From: Marine Group I thaumarchaeote SCGC AAA799-D11
GTDB taxonomy: Archaea; Thermoproteota; Nitrososphaeria; Nitrososphaerales; Nitrosopumilaceae
Assembly (NCBI GenBank): GCA_000746765.1
Contig: JOSY01000010.1
Span: 1-61,492, forward strand
Length of the DNA stretch: 61,492 bases
Direction: 5' to 3'
A program made the translations under genes and the position numbers. Of the stretch, positions 16,797 through 24,605 are shown piece after piece. Every line of letters starts with the position of its first letter. Position 1 is the stretch's first letter. The notes under the pieces are model-generated. The model saw only the letters and a program-made list of their open reading frames with translations. It did no database searches and was not told where the DNA came from.

Positions 16797-17510
16797 ATGA
16801 GTCAAACAACAGAATCTAAACCACAAGGCGGACAAAGAGGTAGAGGCACACCAACTTATGGTGGAGGTAGACCTGATGCCAAAGGTGGAGATAGACCAAG
16901 AAGAAGACGAGAACCCGAAGAAGAAGTTTGGGTTCCAAAAACTATTCTAGGACAAAAAGTTGCATCAGGTGAAATTTCATCTTTAGAAGAAATTATTGAA
17001 TTAGGATTAAGAATTCAAGAAGCAGGAATTATCAAAAAATTACTTCCTGACTTGAAGAGCGAAGTAGTTGATGTCGGAATTATTCAAAAGATGACATCAA
17101 ACGGTCAATCAACTAGATTCAAAGCAATCGTTGCAACTGGAAACGAGAACGGTTACTTGGGAATCGGACAAGGAAAATCAAAACAAATGAGAATTGCAAT
17201 TGAAAAAGCAACAAACGCTGCTTATCTTAACGTCAACCCAATTAAGATGGGATGTGGCAGTTGGGAATGTAGATGTGATCAAAAACACTCCGTCCCATTC
17301 AAAGTAAAGGGAAAAGGTGGTAGTGTTACAATTGAAATTATTCCTGCACCTCGTGGGTTAGGTCTTGTTGCAGGTGGTAAAATTAAACGATTATTGGAAT
17401 TAGCTGGTCTCAAAGACGCTTGGACTACTGCAAAAGGTTCAACACCTACAATGAATTCCACTTCAAAAGCTATCTTGGACTGTCTAAGACAGACATTTAG
17501 TCAGGGTTGA
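16797..17510 (+). CDS. rps5: Ribosomal protein uS5
   Basis: Small-subunit protein at the mRNA entry and decoding region. The S5 RNA-binding domain (FKAIVATGNENGYLGIGQGK) and C-terminal domain (IIPAPRGLGLVAGGKIKRLL) are clear. The first 45 residues are a disordered Arg/Gly-rich extension (GGQRGRGTPTYGGGRP, RPRRRREPEEE) resembling an RGG RNA-binding tail, longer than in most archaea. Starts 1 bp after rpl18. Confidence 0.95.
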   Translation: MSQTTESKPQGGQRGRGTPTYGGGRPDAKGGDRPRRRREPEEEVWVPKTILGQKVASGEISSLEEIIELGLRIQEAGIIKKLLPDLKSEVVDVGIIQKMTSNGQSTRFKAIVATGNENGYLGIGQGKSKQMRIAIEKATNAAYLNVNPIKMGCGSWECRCDQKHSVPFKVKGKGGSVTIEIIPAPRGLGLVAGGKIKRLLELAGLKDAWTTAKGSTPTMNSTSKAILDCLRQTFSQG

Positions 17511-17516
17511 TGAGAA

Positions 17517-17984
17517 ATGGCAAATGCAGTACTAGTTGTTAGAATCAAAGGCCAAGCAGACTGTCCTTACTGGGCATCAACTACAATGGATTTGCTAAAA
17601 CTTGAAAGAAAATATCGTGCAGTAATTCTTCCTGCAAAAGACAACTTACTTGGAATGTTAAAAAAAGTACAACACTATGTCTCATGGGTTGACCTTGATG
17701 CAGATTTGGCAAAAGAACTCATTGATAAAAAGGCAAGAAAAGCAGGTTACAAAAAAGTAACAGAAGAAGATCTTAAAGAATTAGGGTATGCAAGTTCTGC
17801 AGAATTAGCTGCAGCATTAACTGAAGGAAAAACAATGTTATCAAAATTAAAACCACTAAAGCCTTGGTTTGCATTAGCACCACCAAGACATGGATTCAAA
17901 AGAAGTACAAAGAAATTGTATGGACAAAAAGGAATCCTTGGAAGAAATAAAGAGTTAGGTACAATTGTAAGGAATATGATTTAA
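17517..17984 (+). CDS. rpl30: Ribosomal protein uL30
   Basis: Archaeal/eukaryotic-type L30 (155 aa), longer than the 60-residue bacterial form. Signature segments are VVRIKGQADCPYWASTTMD, KVQHYVSWVDLDADLAKELI and the C-terminal PPRHGFKRSTKKLYGQKGIL. It follows rps5 by 6 bp, with GA-rich sequence before ATG. Confidence 0.93.
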   Translation: MANAVLVVRIKGQADCPYWASTTMDLLKLERKYRAVILPAKDNLLGMLKKVQHYVSWVDLDADLAKELIDKKARKAGYKKVTEEDLKELGYASSAELAAALTEGKTMLSKLKPLKPWFALAPPRHGFKRSTKKLYGQKGILGRNKELGTIVRNMI

Positions 17985-17985
17985 C

Positions 17986-18450
17986 ATGGCAACAAGATTA
18001 AGAAAAACAAGACGACTTAGGGGAGGACGCCACATGGGATGGGGCCAAGTAGGTCAACATCGCGCAAGTGGTCACAAGGGTGGTCTTGGAGTTACTGGAA
18101 TGATGAAACATCATTGGAGTACAACACTAAAAGACGAACCAGATCATTATGGCCATGATTCAACTAAACCACCTCACCCAAATATTACCAAGAAATGGGC
18201 TAGCGTCCGTGATCTTGATGACTTGTTTACTAAGTTCGGTAAAGAAGAAGGAGGAAAGAAAGTCGTAGACCTTGAAAGTGCAGGATATGAGAAACTCCTT
18301 GGCGGCGGAAAAGTTACAAACGCTTATTCTGTCAAAGTCACACAATACACTGCATCTGCAGAAGAGAAACTAAAGGCAGTTGGCGGCGAAGTTATCTCTG
18401 CTGCAAAAGAAAAAACTGATGGGGAAGAGGTAGTTACAGACAATGGCTGA
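17986..18450 (+). CDS. rpl15: Ribosomal protein uL15
   Basis: Large-subunit assembly protein, with the archaeal N-terminus RLRKTRRLRGGRHMGWGQVG and HRASGHKGGLG. 154 aa with a longer acidic C-terminal end than in most archaea. Starts 1 bp after rpl30 and overlaps secY by 8 bp. Confidence 0.94.
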   Translation: MATRLRKTRRLRGGRHMGWGQVGQHRASGHKGGLGVTGMMKHHWSTTLKDEPDHYGHDSTKPPHPNITKKWASVRDLDDLFTKFGKEEGGKKVVDLESAGYEKLLGGGKVTNAYSVKVTQYTASAEEKLKAVGGEVISAAKEKTDGEEVVTDNG

Positions 18451-19873
18451 GGGTACAGTTACCACAATTATCAGAAAGGTCGTCTTTAAAGCAGAACCAT
18501 ATCTTCCTCAAGTTCCAAAACCAAAAAAGAAGATTCCATTATCTACTAGATTGCTCTGGTGTGGAGTTGCATTACTCATCTATATGGTAATGGGACAGAC
18601 GCCACTATTTGGGGCAACAACTCCTGAATTTGACTTTCTAGCATTTGCTAGAGTAATTTTTGCATCACAACAAGGTACTCTTGTTGAATTAGGTATTGGG
18701 CCGATTGTAACAGCTGGACTCTTGATGCAGTTATTGAGAGGTTCAGATATTCTCAAATTTGACTTTAAGAAACCAGAGGAAAGAGGTATCTTCCAAACTG
18801 CAACAAAGTTGGTAACTTATGTTGTGATTGTAGCTGAATCTATTGTATATGGCGTAGCAGTCTATGGTCCAGGAGTAGCGGATCCTAACATACTGTATGT
18901 CATGGTCGGGCAGCTGATGGCCGCGTCGATTATTATCATGTTCTTAGACGAATTAATTCAAAAAGGCTGGGGCCTTGGTAGTGGAATCAGTCTCTTCATC
19001 ATGGCGGGTGTTGCTCAACAAATTCTGTGGAGTTTGTTTAGCCCATTGCCTGCTGGTGATGGGGGAACTATTGGTATCATTCCGTATATTGGACAATCAA
19101 TCATGGGAGGTGACCTATCAAACATCATGTTCCGTTCAAACCAGTTGCCGAGCATCTTTGGTCTGTGTCTGACGGCGGGGGTGATATTGATACTTGTCTT
19201 CACACAAGGAATGAAGATTGAGATTCCAATTGTGTCTACAAAGTACAGAGGATTCTCAGCAGTCTATCCTATTAAGATGATGTACGTCTCAAACATTCCA
19301 GTTATCTTGGCATCTGCACTTACTGCAAACGCTGTCTTTATCTTCCAGATGTTGTGGGCTAATGCGAACCCGCGTAACAATAATTTCTTTATGAATTTCA
19401 TAGCGCAATTTGACCCGACGAGTCCGTCGACTCCAATTGGTGGTCTTATCTACTATATCACACCACCTAGAGGTTTAGATGTTGCAGCTTTGGATCCTGG
19501 ACGTGCCGTTGGTTATGTCCTATTCATGATTGGAATTGTAATTGTATTTGGTAGGTTGTGGGTAGAACTTGGTGGTCTTTCACCAAAGAGTGCAGCTCAG
19601 AACTTGCTTGATGCAGATGTACAGATTCCTGGATTTAGAAGATCAAACAAACCAGTAGAAGCATTGTTGAACAAGTACATTCCATCAGTCACCATTATTG
19701 GCTCAGCTATTTTGGGTCTGTTAGCAGGTGCATCTGATGTCTTGGGCGTATTTGGTTCTGGTATCGGAGTTTTACTTATGGTAGATATTCTCATCAACTA
19801 CTACACACAATTAGTTAGAGAGCAAGTCGAAGTTGTAATGCCGCGTTTGGGTGCTTTACTTGGCAGAAAGTAA
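18443..19873 (+). CDS. secY: Preprotein translocase subunit SecY
   Basis: Channel subunit of the Sec translocon, with ten predicted transmembrane helices. The plug and helix 2 region (MGQTPLFGATTPEF, GIGPIVTAGLLMQLL), the cytosolic loop FTQGMKIEIPIVSTKYRGF and TNP-like lateral-gate segments mark the family. 476 aa. It ends the ribosomal block, as in most archaea, and overlaps adkA. Confidence 0.96.
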   Translation: MAEGTVTTIIRKVVFKAEPYLPQVPKPKKKIPLSTRLLWCGVALLIYMVMGQTPLFGATTPEFDFLAFARVIFASQQGTLVELGIGPIVTAGLLMQLLRGSDILKFDFKKPEERGIFQTATKLVTYVVIVAESIVYGVAVYGPGVADPNILYVMVGQLMAASIIIMFLDELIQKGWGLGSGISLFIMAGVAQQILWSLFSPLPAGDGGTIGIIPYIGQSIMGGDLSNIMFRSNQLPSIFGLCLTAGVILILVFTQGMKIEIPIVSTKYRGFSAVYPIKMMYVSNIPVILASALTANAVFIFQMLWANANPRNNNFFMNFIAQFDPTSPSTPIGGLIYYITPPRGLDVAALDPGRAVGYVLFMIGIVIVFGRLWVELGGLSPKSAAQNLLDADVQIPGFRRSNKPVEALLNKYIPSVTIIGSAILGLLAGASDVLGVFGSGIGVLLMVDILINYYTQLVREQVEVVMPRLGALLGRK

Positions 19874-20438
19874 GAAAATCATCCTTGTTGGAATCCCCGG
19901 AGTTGGGAAGACTACTCTATTGTCCAAAATTGTAGATCACATCAAAGGTCATCAAAAGAGTATCAGCGTTGTAAGTTATGGAACATTGATGTTTGAGGTT
20001 GCAAAACAAAACGGTCTTAATGATAGAGATGAATTACGAAAACTACCTCTTGCAAAACAACAAGAATTGCAAAAACTTGCAGCCGAAAAGATTGCAGCAC
20101 ACACTGAAGAAATTGTAATTATAGATACTCATGCATTTATTAGCTCCCCAGAAGGATACTATCCAGGATTGCCAGAACATGTTCTCAAAATTATCAAACC
20201 ATCAAACTTTGTTTCAGTGTCTGCAAAACCTGAGGAAATCTATAGCAGAAGAATGAGTGATGATACCCGAAACCGAGATAAGATTACCCTTGCAAATGTC
20301 AAGAAAGAACTAGACGTCCAATCAGGCATGATTTCAGCATGTGCAGTAATTACAGGCTCACCAGTAAAATATGTCCTCAACCGTGAGGGAAAGGTTGATG
20401 AAGCAGCTGATAAGATAATCAATTCATTAGGACTGTAA
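19860..20438 (+). CDS. adkA: Archaeal adenylate kinase
   Basis: Converts AMP and ATP to two ADP. The archaeal AdkA type is shown by the N-terminus KKIILVGIPGVGKTTLLSKI with the P-loop GIPGVGKTT and by IIDTHAFISSPEGYYPGLPE. GTG 19851 is possible (195 aa), but TTG 19860 gives MAESKKIILV, closer to the family. The start lies inside secY. Confidence 0.92.
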   Translation: MAESKKIILVGIPGVGKTTLLSKIVDHIKGHQKSISVVSYGTLMFEVAKQNGLNDRDELRKLPLAKQQELQKLAAEKIAAHTEEIVIIDTHAFISSPEGYYPGLPEHVLKIIKPSNFVSVSAKPEEIYSRRMSDDTRNRDKITLANVKKELDVQSGMISACAVITGSPVKYVLNREGKVDEAADKIINSLGL

Positions 20439-20441
20439 AAA

Positions 20442-21065
20442 ATGGACTTTAGCTTTATTCTACTATTTATCGAATCAATCCCACTTCAGTTTGATTTCTT
20501 TGGTGGTGAAAGGGGTGCACTAGGAAGTGATGATCCTATGATTAAGGGATTAATTCTCTCAATGTTTGCAGTTGCAGGATTTGGTATCTTGCTTAACATC
20601 TTCAATGCTGCAGTCAGAAAGAAGATGGTTGACCAAGTAAAACTAAAACGAATTATGAAAGAGACTCGCGCATGGCAAAAAGAAAGAATGGCAGCAATGC
20701 GTCAAAAAGACACTGCAAGAGCAGCAGAACTCAACAAAAAATCTTCATACATGAACAAGATGTCAATGGAGATGATGCAGATGAACATGAGACCAATGAT
20801 GATAACATTTGTTCCATTGATTTTGATATTTTATCTTGTGTTGCCACAACTCTTTGCTTATACTGTAGCTGTGTCTCCAATCCCTCTAAATGTAATCCCT
20901 GGAGATTTCTTCCAATTGACATGTACTGCAGAACAAGCAGCAGACCCTGAACATGTTTGTACTGCAGAAAATGCATTATTCCTTTGGGCTTGGTATTTCT
21001 TGTCTTCAATTGCGTTTAGTGGCATTATTATGAAGCTAACCAAAACCTCAATGGATCTCAGTTGA
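20442..21065 (+). CDS. EMC3/TMCO1-family (DUF106) membrane protein insertase
   Basis: Archaeal member of the Oxa1/YidC/EMC3/Get1 superfamily, thought to insert membrane proteins beside SecY. The 207-aa protein has an N-terminal membrane helix (MIKGLILSMFAVAGFGILLN), a positively charged coiled-coil loop (KKMVDQVKLKRIMKETRAWQ), a Met-rich cytosolic stretch (MNKMSMEMMQMNMRPM) typical of substrate-binding loops, then two more helices. It starts 3 bp after adkA in the secY-adk-DUF106-cmk order seen across archaea. Confidence 0.88.
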   Translation: MDFSFILLFIESIPLQFDFFGGERGALGSDDPMIKGLILSMFAVAGFGILLNIFNAAVRKKMVDQVKLKRIMKETRAWQKERMAAMRQKDTARAAELNKKSSYMNKMSMEMMQMNMRPMMITFVPLILIFYLVLPQLFAYTVAVSPIPLNVIPGDFFQLTCTAEQAADPEHVCTAENALFLWAWYFLSSIAFSGIIMKLTKTSMDLS

Positions 21066-21622
21066 CAAAATCCATAGTAATTTCAGGTCCTCCTGCAGTA
21101 GGAAAGACAACTGTTGCAAAAGGGTTGGCAGAAGAATTTTCATTACAATATCTTAGTGGTGGTGATGTCCTCAAAGAAATGGCACAAGAGCAAGGCTTTG
21201 ATTCCGCAGGTGATGATTGGTGGGATACAGAAGAAGGAATGAAGTTTCTAAATCAACGAGAAGAAAATTCTGAATTTGATAAAAAACTAGATGAAAAACT
21301 AACCAAACTATTCAATGAAGGAGGTATGGTAATTACCAGTTACACTCTTCCTTGGCTAATCCAAGATGGAATCAGAATCTGGCTTGAAGGCTCACATGAG
21401 AGCAGCACAAAAAGAATGCAGACAAGAGATGATATGAGTTCTGAGGAGGCATATCAAATCACAAAACAACGATTTGATAAAAACAAGGCCCTCTACAAGA
21501 AACTCTATGATTTTGATTTTGGTGATGACAAATCTGTCTTTGATGTGATCATAAACACTGACAATCTTACAGCACAACAAGTAATTGATGTTGCAAAAGA
21601 GACGGTGAGAAAATTACTATGA
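21062..21622 (+). CDS. cmk: Cytidylate kinase
   Basis: Phosphorylates CMP/dCMP. Archaeal-type P-loop at the start (IVISGPPAVGKTTVAKGLAE) and LSGGDVLKEMAQEQGF. 186 aa. TTG 21062 overlaps the previous stop (TTGA), and its end overlaps cbf5 by 4 bp, giving a tight operon. Confidence 0.92.
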   Translation: MTKSIVISGPPAVGKTTVAKGLAEEFSLQYLSGGDVLKEMAQEQGFDSAGDDWWDTEEGMKFLNQREENSEFDKKLDEKLTKLFNEGGMVITSYTLPWLIQDGIRIWLEGSHESSTKRMQTRDDMSSEEAYQITKQRFDKNKALYKKLYDFDFGDDKSVFDVIINTDNLTAQQVIDVAKETVRKLL

Positions 21623-22968
21623 CTCTAAAACAGCTAGAAAATCTAATTGAAGTTGATCAAGATATTACTGATGATGCATATGGAACATACTATGACAAAA
21701 GAACAATAGAGCAATTACTGAACTATGGAATTATTCTTTTAGACAAACCCCCAGGCCCTACAAGTCATGAGACAGTAGCTTGGACAAAAAGAATTCTTAA
21801 ACTCCCAAAGATTGGACACAGCGGAACTCTAGATCCACAAGTTTCAGGAGTCTTGCCTTTGGGATTGGGTGAAGCAACTAAAGCATTAGGTGTGTTGCTA
21901 TTTGGACCAAAAGAATATCATGCATTAGGTAGAGTGCATTCTCTTCCATCAAAAGAAAAACTACATGAAGTAATTGAATTATTAACTGGTGAAATTTACC
22001 AAAAACCCCCACAACGTTCTGCAGTAGTTAGACAAACAAGAACAAGAACAATTTATGAATTTGAAGTACTAGAGCAAAAAGAGAGATTACTGTTAACTCG
22101 AGTGTTATGTGAGGCTGGAACATACATTAGAAAACTCTACTATGACTTAGGTGAGATTCTAGGACCTGGCGCAACCATGATTGAGCTTAGAAGAACTAGA
22201 GTTGATCAATTCAGAGAGACTGACGGATTGGTAACTCTACATGAACTTGCAAATGCATTTGCATTGTGGGAAGAAAAGAAAGATGATTCTAAACTAAAGA
22301 GTATGATACAACCTGTAGAGCATGCACTAAGTGAATTAAAATCAGTGGTAATTCGTGATTCTGCAATTGATGCAATGTGTCATGGTGCACAACTTGCGAT
22401 TCCTGGAATTTTACAAATATCTCCAAATTTGAAAAAAGGTGACATTGTAGGCATTTACACCCAGAAAGGCGAAGCAGTAGCATTAGCAGAAGCAACAATG
22501 TCTGGTCAAGAAATTCAAGATGCAGTAAAAGGATATGCATTTGAAACAAAGAGGATTATCATGGCTCCCAATACTTATCCAAAAAAATATCTAATTGATG
22601 TAAAAAATACCAGTCAACTTGTTTACGTTGAAGGTGCTGGCATTTCAGTTGTAACTGAAAAGTTTGATTTTAAGAAAGGTGAAGAAATCAAAATTAAAAT
22701 CATTAACACTGGAACTGTTCCACTAATATTTTCTGATGCATCATATGGATTACGAATTACAGGACTCTCTGGTATACTAATGTATACTCCAACATCTGCA
22801 CAAGTTGAATCTGAACTAAAACCAAATGATGAAATTGAATTTTCATGGGATCAAATAAAAAATGATGGTGATGATGCTCTAGAAGGTCTTTACAAGATTT
22901 CCGCAAAAGGGTTTGATCCAGCAGGAGACAAAGTAGAACGTTCAACTACTGTAACAATTTGGAAGTAG
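21619..22968 (+). CDS. cbf5: RNA-guided pseudouridine synthase Cbf5 with an extra C-terminal beta domain
   Basis: Catalytic subunit of H/ACA RNPs (homologue of dyskerin and TruB). The TruB fold has the catalytic Asp72 (HSGTLDPQVSGVLPLG), and the PUA domain follows (about 245-325, with KGDIVGIYTQKGEAVALAEA), ending in the usual RIIMAPNTYPKKY. Archaeal Cbf5 normally stops near there (about 330-340 aa). This one continues in the same frame for about 120 residues that alternate in beta-strand fashion (IKIKIINTGTVPLIFSDASY ... LYKISAKGFDP ... STTVTIWK), which looks like an Ig/cupredoxin-like sandwich. Confidence 0.93.
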   Translation: MTLKQLENLIEVDQDITDDAYGTYYDKRTIEQLLNYGIILLDKPPGPTSHETVAWTKRILKLPKIGHSGTLDPQVSGVLPLGLGEATKALGVLLFGPKEYHALGRVHSLPSKEKLHEVIELLTGEIYQKPPQRSAVVRQTRTRTIYEFEVLEQKERLLLTRVLCEAGTYIRKLYYDLGEILGPGATMIELRRTRVDQFRETDGLVTLHELANAFALWEEKKDDSKLKSMIQPVEHALSELKSVVIRDSAIDAMCHGAQLAIPGILQISPNLKKGDIVGIYTQKGEAVALAEATMSGQEIQDAVKGYAFETKRIIMAPNTYPKKYLIDVKNTSQLVYVEGAGISVVTEKFDFKKGEEIKIKIINTGTVPLIFSDASYGLRITGLSGILMYTPTSAQVESELKPNDEIEFSWDQIKNDGDDALEGLYKISAKGFDPAGDKVERSTTVTIWK

Positions 22969-23019
22969 TAATACCATTTATAATCAGATTCTAAAAACTA
23001 GATTTGTCGCAAGACTTGT

Positions 23020-23120
23020 GCCGGGGTCGCCTAGCCTGGTAGGGCGCGCGCCTGGAAATTGTTAACCATAAAGCGCGTTCTCGCAAGGGAACGGGAGTTC
23101 AAATCTCCCTCCCGGCGCCA
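23020..23120 (+). tRNA. tRNA-Ser (GGA) with a 14-nt intron
   Basis: The acceptor arms GCCGGGG and TCCCGGC pair over 7 bp; the T arm is GGGAG-TTCAAAT-CTCCC; the long variable arm (TTCTC-GCAA-GGGAA) marks a class II tRNA. The anticodon stem CGCGC/GCGCG encloses CT-GGA-A plus an insertion, giving anticodon GGA at 23054-23056. CCA is encoded (23118-23120) and a T-rich terminator follows. A TTTATAA element lies at about 22978. Downstream of cbf5. Confidence 0.93.
23058..23071 (+). other. tRNA intron at position 37/38
   Basis: Fourteen bases (ATTGTTAACCATAA) interrupt the anticodon loop after A37. The intron contains ACC, which can pair with the anticodon GG, as expected for the central helix of a bulge-helix-bulge cleaved by EndA (gene at 57.8 kb). 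The exact ends are inferred from the 7-nt loop. Confidence 0.8.
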
Positions 23121-23182
23121 TTTTTGATTCATTTTTTCAATATGTTGTAGTATTTTATGTACGTAAAAGTTAAAAGTGAATT

Positions 23183-24400
23183 TTGAAAAGTTTTTTCATG
23201 AAACCATTATTTGTAGCAATTATTTCGATGACTTTGTTATTTAGTACATTTACCCTAACTGAATCCTTTGCTGCAAAGCCTAGTCAGTCTGATTGGGTTT
23301 ATTTGATAAAATCAAATGATCAGGGACTCAAAAACATGTTTGGCGTAAAAAACAATTTTGATGTTGGATTTACAACATTTCTAAATGAACGCCAAGCAAC
23401 AGCCCTGGAGAGAGCTGGACTTGGCATTGAAAAAGTTCCATTATATGATATTACAAAGCCTCCAGGTGGCTGTGATCCTTGGCCTGAATGTAAAAATGGT
23501 GGTGGTGATGATGATGGCGGAGATAGTGGAGGAAGTGATGCCGCAAGAACTGCAACTCCTACTACACAAATTCCATGGGGAATTAATACAATATACAAGA
23601 ATTCAGGAGCCGTTCCATCTGGTGGAGATGGAATCAAAGTTGCAGTGTTAGATACTGGAGTTAACAAAGATCATTTTGATTTAAAAAATAGAATAGTTGA
23701 TTGTAAAGATTTCACTAAAGGTCCTAATGTAAAAAATAGATGCCAAGATGACAACGGTCATGGAACACATGTTGCAGGAACAATTCTTGCTGATGCAGGT
23801 TCTGACGGTTTGGGAATCTATGGTGTTGCACCAGGTGCAAGCTTGATGGCATACAAAGTGTGTGCATCTGGTTGTTGGACTGATGATATTGCAAAAGCAA
23901 TTGATGCTGCAGGAAGTAATGGTGCTAGTATTGTTAGCATGAGTCTTGGCGGTGATTCTGAAAGTTCATTGATTCGTGATGCAATTGATCGAAATCCACA
24001 TATTTTGTTTATTGCAGCAGCAGGAAATGACGGCCCTGTTGATGGTAGTATTGACTATCCTGGGGCAAATGCAAATGTTGTAGCAGTTGGTGCAATCGAT
24101 TCTGGAATATCTGTTCCTAACTGGTCCAGTCGTGGTATCAATAATGGTGATTATTTTATTTTAGAACGTGAAGTAGAATTTGGAGAACCTGGTGTTTCTG
24201 TATATTCTGCTTGGAATGATGGCACTTACAATACTATCTCTGGAACATCTATGGCTACTCCTCATGTAAGTGGTCTTGCAGCAAAGGTTTGGCAAGGAAA
24301 TGCTCAAGATACTAGAACATACTTGAATAGCCTTGCAAGTGATATCTGGACTGTAGGTGATGACACTGCAACTGGATTTGGATTACCACAAGTACCATAA
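23183..24400 (+). CDS. Secreted subtilisin-like serine protease (S8) with I9-type propeptide
   Basis: Exported protease of 405 aa. Signal peptide within residues 1-31 (KPLFVAIISMTLLFSTFTLT, then ESFAA); an I9 inhibitor-like propeptide (DWVYLIKSNDQGLKNMFGV ... GIEKVPLYDITKPPG); a Gly/Asp-rich linker; then the catalytic domain with Asp157 (VAVLDTGVN), His193 (DDNGHGTHVAG) and Ser356 (SGTSMATPHVSG). Four Cys in the catalytic domain may form disulfides. No C-terminal anchor, unlike the protease at 10.8 kb. TTG 23183 or ATG 23198 may be the start. Confidence 0.92.
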   Translation: MKSFFMKPLFVAIISMTLLFSTFTLTESFAAKPSQSDWVYLIKSNDQGLKNMFGVKNNFDVGFTTFLNERQATALERAGLGIEKVPLYDITKPPGGCDPWPECKNGGGDDDGGDSGGSDAARTATPTTQIPWGINTIYKNSGAVPSGGDGIKVAVLDTGVNKDHFDLKNRIVDCKDFTKGPNVKNRCQDDNGHGTHVAGTILADAGSDGLGIYGVAPGASLMAYKVCASGCWTDDIAKAIDAAGSNGASIVSMSLGGDSESSLIRDAIDRNPHILFIAAAGNDGPVDGSIDYPGANANVVAVGAIDSGISVPNWSSRGINNGDYFILEREVEFGEPGVSVYSAWNDGTYNTISGTSMATPHVSGLAAKVWQGNAQDTRTYLNSLASDIWTVGDDTATGFGLPQVP

Positions 24401-24461
24401 TTAATTTTCTAGATTGGTAAAAACACGTGTCCATTAAATACAGAAAACATGTAAACAGATC

Positions 24462-24602
24462 ATGTCAAAGAGAGTTACTTTACTAATTGATGATGAACTT
24501 TACAAAAAATTACGAGCAAAACAAGCTGCCGAAATAAAGAGATATGCCACAACTGTTAGTTTTTCTAAAATAGTTACTGATATCTTAAAAAAGCACGTTT
24601 GA
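24462..24602 (+). CDS. Small ribbon-helix-helix (CopG-like) DNA-binding protein, 46 aa
   Basis: The N-terminus KRVTLLIDDELYKKLRAKQA is the beta-strand plus helix 1 of an RHH fold, and TTVSFSKIVTDILKKHV is the turn and helix 2. Such proteins bind DNA as dimers. ATG 24462 lies about 30 nt after the AT-rich CCATTAAATA, so it looks leaderless. No antitoxin-toxin partner is adjacent; the next gene is convergent. Confidence 0.78.
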   Translation: MSKRVTLLIDDELYKKLRAKQAAEIKRYATTVSFSKIVTDILKKHV

Positions 24603-24605
24603 TGA

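Noticed and set aside
21063-21622. Possible homology of cmk to a second adenylate kinase
   Set aside because: The GPPAVGKTT start and gene order match archaeal cytidylate kinase; adkA is already present upstream.
24462-24602. RHH protein as antitoxin of a toxin-antitoxin pair
   Set aside because: No small toxin-like gene is adjacent; both neighbours are large enzymes.
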